From positions 18,618,186-18,682,185 of the forward strand of contig OX235266.1 of NCBI GenBank assembly GCA_944472135.2: DNA of 64,000 nucleotides, read 5' to 3'. Position numbers and translations under genes: made by a program. Shown one piece after another: positions 26,196-38,100 of the stretch; the first letter of the stretch is position 1, and each line of letters starts with the position of its first letter. This stretch comes from Trichobilharzia regenti. Lineage: Eukaryota > Platyhelminthes > Trematoda > Strigeidida > Schistosomatidae. The notes under the pieces were generated by a model, which was given only the letters and a program-made list of their open reading frames with translations, made no database searches and had not been told where the DNA came from.

Positions 26196-29100
26196 TTTAT
26201 TTTATCACATACTTTGTTTGTTCGACGTATACACATAAACAATCCACACTAATCTCATTTTGTCTAACGATACAACTTCGTATATGAGTCATCTAATCGC
26301 ATAGCTCACTAGCGCAGAAGATAAATACCGATGCCTCTTTAGGCATTTAGATGACGCAAACAAACGAGACTGAGCTCAAGGAATATTCACAATTTTCATG
26401 TATTGGTTTTGTACGGATTTTGTTTGATTGTATGAATGATTTCACCATGAGCTGACATCAGTTAGAGAATCACTGGAAAACCTGGGAGTACTGGACAGCT
26501 GTTTCGTCCTAGTTTGGGACTCTCCAGCAGTACGCACTCATGCTGAAAATTAATCTTATGCTCACCAACGACTGGTACTATTCAGGTAGGCAGTTGCCTG
26601 AGGTTCTCGTGGGAAGCCGTGACCAGTAGGATACAGCAGGTTGAAGATGAGGCAGTAACTCATCGAAGAGGAAGACATTGCGAAGTGGTAGCGCTATACC
26701 GTGAATTGGCACAAGTTAGAATTCAAAAACCATTGGATCTGGTCCCAGTGGCTCAATGGTCTACGAGGTCGCTAGCCTTGTAACCAGAAGTTCCTGAGTT
26801 CAAACCCCGGTGGGTGCGTACTGCTGAAGATTCCCAAACTAGGACGAAACAGCTGTCCAGTACTCTCAGATTTTCCAGTGGTTCTCTAACTGATGTCAGC
26901 TCATGATGAAATCCTCCACAGAATATTTGCAATTTTGATAACTTCCTCATGATATGGTCGCTGAGTTAAATATACTAATAATAATGTTTCAAGAGTAATT
27001 GTTATTGACAGGGGCAGGGGAATACAGACAAGACGGAGGTGATGAAGATAGCTCTGTGATTCAGTGAAATAAAATGATCTTGAAGTAGTGCAAATGTATT
27101 TAGCACTCACTTATGGTGTCTCATGACTTTCATGGACGTCACCACCTACGTCTTATTATTATTATTTGTTCCTAAAGTTCCAAGTGGAACATTAGTCTTC
27201 AGCAGTCCATTCGGTCATTCCACTCGGTTATACGTGATAAACTTTAATTGATCCCAGGACTTCATAAAAGCTCCTATTTCATCGTCACATAATCTTCTCC
27301 ATGTCACACTCGGATGGCCATCTCCTTGGTTTCCATTCAAGCTTATTCTTTCTGATTTTGAGAGTAATAAACGCCTGTCTTGCTTTCCGAATCGAATTGG
27401 CTTTGACATCGTCATCTGTGCCGCCTATGAATGAAAAGCTGCTGACTAGATAAGTGAAGGAGGCAAGATCCTTCAAATTTCTCCCATGGGTCGTGACCAA
27501 TGCTTGTTGCTCTTGGTCGATGAGTATTTTCAAAAGCTTTGTCGTCTTTATGTTCATTCGAAACACTGTGTTCGCTGGTTCTCCTGTCAGTTTGTCGGCT
27601 TTCTTCCGTAGATCTTCAAGTTTGTATGGTATTCGACAAGAAATTATACTTTAAGAAATAATGATGAGTCAATTTTCAAACAAAAATCAATCAATATATA
27701 CATACAATAATAATATATATGTAATAAACATAACCCCAGACAACGGTAATAATCATATTCAATGGAAACTTTCGGCATTACGTAATCAGATGAAAGAGAC
27801 GATGAAAATATCCAGTTACGAGGCAGCAGGACAAGGAAAGACTGATAACTGCTTCATTCTGAACACACATAAGTCGGCTTACAGGAGCTTGATGGAGATT
27901 GCATCGGCAAACTTAAGGAGAATTGAACTCTTTTGCCTATTGACAATTTTGAACTACCTTGTAACGTCCACCTCATTACCCGCGTCAAGAAGATGCCTGG
28001 TGATGGCACTGGCGAAAACAGTTATTCCCTTTAGACGTGAGCTTTTTAGTACATGTTTAGAAAATCGGAGGTGTGTGAGTCCTTCTTTCTGTTTGCTCAA
28101 TGTAACTACTCCCTCAGATACATGTAAATTTGTATATACAGTTGGAGTTAACATGAGAACATTATCTATCGACTTTCGGTTTCATCAAACAGCATATTAT
28201 CCGATAGACGGAAACTAACTTGACTACAGGGTAGGGTCTGTCTAGTGACGTACTCGGTCTTCTGTTGACCATAGCTGCAATATGTCCAGCTTTAAAATTG
28301 AGTTGAATGAAGACAGGCTTTTCCCTGACTGTGATTTGTTTGATGTTTCAGCCTTCACATTTTCCATATTTGTTGGGGAATCTCTGATGGTAACCACTGT
28401 TTCTAACATCGTTTCGAGAATCATAAATTTTTCCTCTAATTTCTCCGAAGAGCATATTCTCCTAGCTCTACTATCGTAGACAGTCTTCACTGGTGCCGGT
28501 TTAAAGCTATTTGGACAAAACTATTAAAATGCAAGTATTGCCCATTTCATGTGGGCATTCCTTGAGTAAATTCAAGAGTCAATTTCTTTGAAAGTAGATT
28601 CGATAAACTTTTAAACTGGTAACTAGTTAAAAGTTGTCAACGCATACTACTGTGGTGAGAGCAGGCCGTGAGAAAATATGAGCAAGGCTGATTCAACAAC
28701 CAATCACAGCAAAGTTAACGTGGCAAAATATGATTCGCAGATAGAGAACTCTATTTGTCGAGGAATCCCAAAACAACCAATCAGATGACTGCGCTTGTCT
28801 ACTTGCATAAGCTATAATAATGTATGTGAAATATGTATAAATACGTGTTGATTTTCATAATAAAACGATCTGTTGCCTGGTCCTTGTCTTCTGTTGTTAC
28901 ACTACTAGGGTAACGACAGAAGACAAGAACCAGGCAACAGATCGTTTATTGAAAAAAAAAATCAAGAGATATTTTATAGACTTTTATGTACATTTTTGTC
29001 AGCAGAGAAGCGCTGTCTTCTGATTGGTTGTTTTCCTGCTGGAGGTTATTCTGTATTGCTTGTGACCGTTTCTCAGAAAGTTGAGCCAAATATCTGCTAA

Positions 29101-32100
29101 TCGTACTTGCACACGTAAAGTCTGCCGTGATTAGTTGGTGAGTTTCTCAAGGTTAAGCTTTGTTATTATGTTTTTTTCTCATGACACCGGTTGGGGACGT
29201 AAACACTGATGTAAATTATTGTCTACAATTTTTGGCTTGTTTGCAGACAGCTGTCACCACACTACTAGTAGTAATATCAGTAGTAACAATAGTCTGTATT
29301 TTTTAATAATTCATCTTTTAGATCCCTATGTCAAATTATCGTTAATGTTTAATGGAAAACGTGTTAAAAAGAAAAAGACCACAATTAAAAAGTACACACT
29401 GAATCCATATTACAATGAATCATTTGCATTTGATGTTCCATTCGATCAGATACAAGTAAGTTGTTCAGGATTTATTTTTTTTTGGCGTGTAATTGTGTGT
29501 TGTGTTGTACGCCGATCAGCTGTTAATTGAAGTGTTAGGTGATTCTTAAGGATCTGTGCATCGGTTGTCCAAAGGTAGAATGCTCACCATGAAAGTTCCA
29601 TTCCCGGTTGACCCACTCAGAAACCTCATCTAACTGATGGTAAGCGCTGTAAAGGGAGGAGATTGGGTGTGGACAGTAATCACAAAATTAGCAACACTAT
29701 CTTAACTCAAACTTCAAAGTTCAATGCTTGGAGCCCTATACTGCACATGGAATGCAAAGGAATGGATTTGTAGTGGTAGCTGTATCTTTCATACTCTCTA
29801 TCTCCCCATCTACAGTCCTCTAACTCACTGATGCACTAACTTACTTGCTTACCTACTTACTGCCTGACTAAATCTACCATTCTCCAATTTAGTTGCCCAC
29901 TTCTTACTATTTTGATAATACTGCCTATTTTATCTTAACAGTTAGCTTGTAAGGCAGTCTTTCTTATGTATCTATTAAGAAGTAGCGTATCAATGAAGAC
30001 CAAAGAATCCTAAGATACATCTTTTGTTCTAAAACAACCGCTTGCAAAGTAGAAAGCGAGACGGTACTTTTCATCAATAAGTATGTTATAACTAAACCAT
30101 TGTCTTTGAATCTTATGTCCGGTGTTTCCCAGCATCTGATAGTTCACCACTATTGAGCGACACTCATCCAATTTTGTCCACCAGTAATGAATGTCAGTTC
30201 ACACATCACATCCAGTTAAACATACAAATCATTTTTTTGAAGAGTTAATTTGTAGATATTCGATTTGTTCAGAGTTTGGTCACGGACTGATATCAGTTAT
30301 AGAACCATTGAAACCTGGAAGAATGTATACTGAAAAACTGTTTTGTAGTAGTTTTCTACTCTCCAGTAGTACTTGTCCACCAGTTTTTGAACTCAGACCC
30401 TGCCTGTCACAAGACGAGCTCATATATCATTCAGCCAATGACACTCATCCTATGAATTCCAACTTTTACCAATTCGTGAATTTAGCGAGAATTCTAGTCA
30501 GTGTCATCGGCGAGTGTTTGTCTTCATGCCCTAGCTGGTGGACACTGCTGATCATTGAAATCTCACTAAAACTCCAGTTAATTTCATCCTTTACCCAATC
30601 ACCAACGAACATCAGATTAATTTTCAGGTTTGACCGCAAATTGGTGTCATTTGGAAAAAAACCATTGAAAACTAGGTAGCACTGGAGAGTTGTTCCATCC
30701 TAGTTTGTAACACCTCAGCATCATAAATCCACGACGTGACCTGGGATCATACTAGTTCTCATCAGCAGTTCACTCCAGGATGGGCTTCCTGAAGGTGTAG
30801 TGAAAATACGTGACTATCAGAATCCAATAAGCTGGATGTAGGCTAGAATGCTCACCTATAAAATTGTCTGTGTGCCGCTGCATATATTAAAAACTAACAG
30901 AAAAATTAGAATTCTCAAACCGTTCCACACCAAACCAGTGGTAGAACAACTAACAGTTTCGCCTCATTATCTCGAGGTCCTTAGTTCTCTCCTCGATGGG
31001 ATGTTAGGCACATACTACAGAAGAGCCCTAAATTTACTATGAAACAGATGTCCAGTACTCCCAGGTTTTCCAGTGACTCTGTAGCTGATATCAACTGATA
31101 ATGAAATCCTAGAATCAATCAAATAAAATCCCTACAAAACCAATACTTGAAAATTAACGTGATGCTCACTAGCGACTGGCACTATTCAGGTAGGCAGTTC
31201 TAGTGGGAAGCCGTGACCATTAGGGGTATAGCAGATTGAAGATAAGGCAGTAACTCATCGAGGAAGAAGACTGAGAAGTAGTCGCGCTATGTCATGAATT
31301 GGCAGAAGTAGGAATTCCTGGACTGGCCACTGGATCGAGTCTCAGTGTCTACGAGATAGCTAGACTTGTAACCAGAAGGTCCTGGATTCGAGCCCCGCGG
31401 TATGGCTGCTTCCTGATGAAGAGTCCAAAACTAGGACGAAACAGCTGGCTGCCCAGTATTCCCAGGTTTTCCAGTGGTTCTCTAACTGATATCAGCTCAT
31501 GATGAAGTCCTCTATGAATTGATATTAGTCTCTAAAATCTGAATCCTTTTCCTCATACCGAGTGCAGTAGATTTCCCCCAGTGATTTCAGAATAATCAAT
31601 GCCCGTTTTGCTTTGGCATCCTCATCCATAGTACGCCTTCAGTCTACAGCTTCAACTATGAAAATATTTCCACTTTTTTTCGAATTACTCTTGTAAACAT
31701 CGAAAGTTTTACGCATTCATCTGTTAGATTATCTCGAAAAACACATTTAAGCGAACAGTATTCCTGTTTTCGATTAGATCTCATCAGGCTTAACTCTAAT
31801 ATATACCTACATAACTTTACAAATAAAAACTCAAATATAAACCAATCATGGTGTTTTGTCTATAGGATAATACGATGGTGAATATAAATTGTGCAATTAG
31901 TCATAATAGTAGTAATGATAATAATAATAATGGTTTTATCAATAATAAGGATGAAAAAGTGAGGCAATCTGTGATAATACCAATAATGAAAAACAGCATG
32001 ATTAAACAAACAAATGTTCATGTGGACGTAGTAGTAGTCGATAAAGATTAGTAAAAACAAATGAACAGATTAAGTAATGTTAGATTGTAAGGGAAGTAAA

Positions 32101-35100
32101 CGCGACACGGTTTTAATGAAGATGTGATAAGATTAGGGGATGATAAGAATGGAGGGGTTGAAAATATAAGTAAGGCAGGAGTGGCGTAGAAGATTTCAGT
32201 TGGTTATGTCTTAATAGGCCAACCAAGGGAGGGATAATGGCTACACGAGCTTCTTTGGAATGCATAGTTTAGGGGATTCATAGCTATTCGAATGTCTACC
32301 GCATCAGCTATGTATGTGTGTGTGTGTGCAGTAGACGAATACGAAGTCTATTGGAAAGATTCGGTGGGATACGATGAATTACTTTGAAAGCTCTCGTTTT
32401 CTCCACACTACATAACCACTATCAATTAAATGTGACAAAATTGAGCTACGGATTGTTTTTGTCTGTCCTTTGTCAAACTAACACGATGGGAGATGTTCAC
32501 TAACACGTTGGTTGGCTAAGCTGTCTAGTAGTACATCGCCAAACATAACTGTCACCGCAGGTGCATTTGAATTGATAAATGCACATAGATGTGGCAAAAC
32601 TATCTAGCTTATCCTTCGTTTGTGTCCCAATCATTCGTTGGCTAGAGAATGACAAACATAGGAATGCTGCGTAAAACGTTCTCGGTATACTCCTGGATAG
32701 TCTCTGGAACAAAATCTCACTTGATAAGTCATCATTAAGTTGTAACTTAATAAATAGAGGATTTTTACGTGCAGCCAGAGTTCCAGGTTTTCTCTCTGAT
32801 GTTTTCATATGTTTCTTTATGAAACTACTCGGATAGCCCATCTAATTGGTAAATATGTTCGTCCGTTGCGATAGACAAATAGACAGGCAGTGAGAGGTAC
32901 AACAACAAAACAGTCTGACATATTCAATTTCTGTTTCAAAATGGATTCTGACAATGAGTAATGATCATAACTGATACATAAGCATCTATCTGTCTCTTAT
33001 TCTACCTAACTAACTAACATAAAGGTGATGAAATTATGTAGCAGATGTCAGATGTTGACTCTGACGTAATAAGCTGAAAAAAACGGAAAAACTCAGGGCT
33101 GTTAAACAAAAACACAAAAGAGGTAATTTTGACATCTGTACAGTTTAACAAATCAAATAAATGTTTCACTTGTAGCTATGTTTACCGAAAATGCTTAGCA
33201 TTTTTGACAGTCGTATTAGTCGGTGATGTTTGGGTATAATCCATTTTTCTAATGTGTTTAGGTTCAGGAAATCTGAAATGTCAGTGACTACGTTTCGAAA
33301 AATGTTATAATTATTTTAAGCAAATATCCCTATATTTATTGTTATCATGACAGGCAGTCAGTCTTGCACAAATGTTCAATATATATATTCAAAAATTAAA
33401 ATCGATATCAATCGACATACGTATGTTGTTAGTAAGTAGACAGCTTCTATGATTGGCTGTTTCAAGGTCACATGATTGATTTTGTCTAATTATTATTGTT
33501 ATTATTTCCTTTAATTCCTGGAGGAACATAGGGCTTCAGCCACGCGACTCCATTGCATTTGGTTCTCTGCTAGAGTTTTCACCTGGCTCCAAGTCTGCCC
33601 ACATGCTTTCATCTGCTCTTCACATGACTTGCTCCAAGTAACTCGTTTCGGGTCCCACTCGAGAGATGGCTTGTCTAGTGCTGTCACTTGATGGTTTCCT
33701 CAGAGTATGGCCAATCCACTTCCATTTCTTCCTGCCTATTTGTTGCACAATCGGTTCCTGGTTGGTTCGCTCACTGCCAGAGATCCCTGTTGCTGAAATA
33801 TTCTGGGCGGCCATCTGATCTTGAGCATAGTATTGAGCGAAGACAGCTGTTGATGATGGTCTGTAATTTGTTTGAGGTGCTGTTCATGACGCGGAGCCAA
33901 GTCTCTGATCCGTATAAAAGTAGCAGTGACTTCACATTGGATTTGAAAATCCGAGTATTATTTTTTATACTGAGTGCTGTTGATTCCCACGCACACTCTA
34001 GAGTAATGAAAGCTTGTCTTGCTTTCCCAATCCTTGCTTTGATATATTCGTCAGTTCTACCTGTAGTTGAGACGATGCTTCCCAGGTATGATAGGTGAGG
34101 GAGGTTGCTTCTCTCAGATTCCTCCAATTTATGCTGACTGTTGTCTGTTGTTGTGGTGGTTGTTGGTGCTGCTGTTAGCTAGGAGTCTTCATCATCTGCC
34201 TCCGTTTTCTCTATGTTCACCTGAAGTCCTATCTTCTCTGGATGCTTCTTCTGCCAAATTGTTGCTTTTCACATGCATATCTTCCAGTTTGTGGGAAATC
34301 AGACATATAAATCATCGACGAAGTCCAGATCCTCCAAGTTTTTCATTTGAGTCCATTTTGTGCCTGTTTCTTCGCTACCCACCGCTGTCTGCCGCATTAT
34401 CTAATCTACCGCAATCAGAAAATCATTGGCAATAGTAGGCAGCCAGCTTGTCTTACTCCCGTCTTCACTTCGAAGGATCCCGTAAGTGTCCCCGTTGTGG
34501 ATTACTTGGCATGCAGCAATGTCGTGCAACCATTGGATGAGATGCATAATTGTCGGCGGCACCCCGTAGTAGCGAAGTAGTTGTCAGATCACCTTTCTAT
34601 GGACACTGTTGAAGGTACTTTCAAAGTCGATGAAGTTGAGATAGAGAGGTGACTGCCATTCCAAGCTCTGTTTAATGATGATCCGTAGTATGGCGTTTTG
34701 ATCAATACATGACTTGTTTCTCCTCAATCCAGCTTGTTCTGGTCGAAGTTTTTCATCTAGGTGTGCATGTTTGATTCTCTCTAGGATGGTACGGCTTAGT
34801 ATTTTGCTTGGGATGGACAGGAGCATCATACCGCGTCTAATACTAAATCTAAATTTTGAAAAATTCATGTGACTACTTTTTGGTGTGACTGTGTTCTCAG
34901 ACCTGGGTGATGGCTTAATTGCGAAGCCTTCATTTAATGTTATTCTATGCAACATTCGTTGTCAGTACAAACTTCGATGTGAAGGCTGATATGTCTGAGT
35001 ACCAGGAGCCTGGGAATGCCACTGTTTAAAATTTCCACATTTTCTCAGTCAAAATGGTGTCCCTTGTTGTACATATGCATTGATATGGAAGAATACATCT

Positions 35101-38100
35101 CATGTCTTTCCACACCTGGCTAGTTTATATTCTGGGATTCAGAGTCAAAAGTGCTTACCACAGTTCATGCGATTTATTTTGTCGATGTTGTTAGTCTCGC
35201 CTTCTAGTGTTGGGTTGATCTTCGAGGCGACATAGTATTGAATGAAATGATTATGTTGGTTTTGTGCGTTCTCTTCGAATTTCCGAACGTCACCCTGCGT
35301 GATTAAGTAAAGGACAAACAAAATCTATTCATAGCGTTATCCTATCTCATCTTGTGGATATAGAACACATGACTGATGTTAACCATGCTTTCAGGGTCAT
35401 TTACCGCATACCAACAAACCTTAACTTCACCTTTAGAGATCGTCTACTAAAATATTGCTGACGCTGACCGTTGGGATCCACATTAAGAAGCTTAATTTGT
35501 GTCCAAAATAAGCTAGTTCAGACATTGTCCTTATCTTGGCCATCTAGGTTCGAGTGACCCTCAATTTTTGTAGAAATTTCGCTAATTTTAGTTGACATTC
35601 TCTTTGCTATTATATTTTTATTGTCATAATAATTTTTACTTCTTTAAACGACTGTAATTCCACTGTTATCTTACTTCACAAATCGATATTATTTAAAAAA
35701 CATTAATATTGTAGTTGACTACTAATCTAGAATATTCTATGTATATCAAGATACAGATACCTGGTTGTAGAGCCCGAAGAGGCAATTATCGAAAAGGATA
35801 TTCTTTGCTCACTTATTTTGCATTCCAAATTAGTTGAGTATTTCATCATGAGCTGACATTATTTAGAGAACCACTGGAAAACCTGGGAGTACTGGACAGC
35901 TGTTTCGTCCTAGTTTGGGACTCTTCATCAGTACGCACCCACCGGGATTCGAACCCAGGATCGGGTCCCAGTGGCTTAATGGTATACGAGCTCGCCTTGT
36001 AACCACTAGGTCCTGGGTTCGAATCCCGGTGGGTGCGTACTGCTGAAGAGTCCCAAACTAGGACGAAACAGCTATCCAGTACTCTCAGGTTTCCCAATGG
36101 TTCTCTAACTAATGTCAGCTCATGATGAAATCCTGAAACCAATCGAATCCCTACAAACCATCACTTGAATAGTTGAGTATTCTTCATATTTGATAGGATA
36201 AATTTTCGGCAAATTCATTCACTTAGCTGTACAATCGCAATTATACACACTCATTTTTGTTTATGTTTGTGCACAGTAGGTTTGCCCAATAAGAACAAAA
36301 ATAAGTTAGAGTTAACTGTTTTCAAGACATTTCAAAATGTGATGAGTAATCCAACTGTAACTATAGATGGGGGAGAAGACTGGTTAGAATGTAGGGGTGA
36401 TGTGTTGTCAAAAAAGCGTAATGCAGTTACGTAATAGGGTGAATAGTTTAAATGAGTGAGTTGTGATTAGGATGCATATAGAAACAAAGGAAAATATGGA
36501 ATTATGTAAGAGTTCTAAAAGTTACAAATGCTATAAGGGGTTTGAAAAAAACAAGCACATAAACGCAAAGTCGAAAGAAGCCAACATGGTTGTTAACATG
36601 ATAGTTGAAGCGATTGGGCGGCTTTCATGTAACTCTGGTTTTTCCCAGCTGAATGGCTAAGGCTTCTGTAATACAAAAGAGGCGAGAGCGTATAGCCTTT
36701 GTTTATTGTTCTTTACATTATGGATCTCTTTGAAAGAGGCGTTTGTTGAGATGGAATGACCAATGTTGACCGGAAGTTCGATTATCGCACTTCTTATACA
36801 GCCACTATTACCCTCTTGTAGCCATGTAGGATAGTGTTTTTCAACCCTTATGGACAGGACACGCTTTGAACGACGAGTGTACCTGGCACCACAGCAACGA
36901 GTGAACCAATATACCTACATAGAATTGGGCGAATGCTAGGTGTTCTCCTTAAGGCTTCGGCATACCAATAGACAACTGGAGAACACTACTCTTAGTTTAG
37001 TGTTGCATCAAAGAATGTCCTTCTCAAAGTTGCTGAAATTCTTTGTTTGAGAATATTACAAGCTAAGTCTCCCTTGAAATCCATCTTCATGTAAAGTGTC
37101 TTTTTCGAAACAAGTGACGTTTCTTTCCTCTGGACCATAAATCTTGGTGGGTATCAATTTTGGATGGTTTTTTTCAGAAGATTGAGTTCTGCTTCAGAGT
37201 ATCAGGACTGCAGATACGTTGTGTTGGAGTGGCAAATGATTTAATCAGATTTCGTTTTCTCTCAATAGGCGCTCAAATGCAGAAACTTATTAGTTGACCG
37301 TTGCAAGTGGGTTTTCCATCAGTTGACCTTCTTAGGTTTATGTCAGTGCGTCGGTGGCACGGCGGTTAGGACGCTCGCCGACCATGCAAAGTGTATGAGG
37401 TTCGGTCCCCAGCCAAAACACTCCTTTACTTCGCTAAGCCAGTATTGACGCTGATAAACAGACATAGTTGGACATGAGGTGGCTAGCAACCCCATCCTGT
37501 AGAAATAAAACACTGCTACAGAAACTTCAAGCCACTAGCTTGAAGCCCTATGTTCCATTGGGGAACGTGAAGGAATAAAAGAAAAGGTTCTGTCGGGTCG
37601 TCTTGTTAGTTGCACATCAAGAAAAGAAATTTCGGATTCGCAATCCCTTTCTAGAGCTCATTTTTATTCTTATCTGACAAACTCAATGTACACACACTCA
37701 TACACATATGAAAATAAGTACACATAATTGCGAGTGTACAGCTAAGCGAATGAATTCGCCGAAAAGATACTGTTCGCTGAACTACGTATTTTGTTTTGAT
37801 TAATGTTCACTTAGGAATTATTCAGGATAAATTTTCTCACGAGGATTTCTTGCTGCTGGTAGTTTTAGTTAGAGTTTAGACACTTTTCCGTGAAATAGTG
37901 GACAGTCAATAGATATTTCCATGCAATTGTCTTCAGAACTAAAGTGCTACAGTGTGTTTTAGCGGTTTTTGAATAATGTTGTGGAACCCGAAGGGAAGCG
38001 GTGAGTTGGTCGTCCAAGAGTGACTTGGAGGAGGTCATGTGAAGAGGAGATAAAAGAATGTGGGAAGACTTACAGCGGGGTGAAAAAGTTGCAGAAAACA

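Noticed and set aside
26052..26252. IYIYIY-rich proteins on both strands
   Set aside because: Translation of a (TA)n microsatellite.
31860..32060. 66-codon minus frame, and its twin at 55762-55959
   Set aside because: Both are translations of the same PLE 3' UTR with a TTA/TAA tract.
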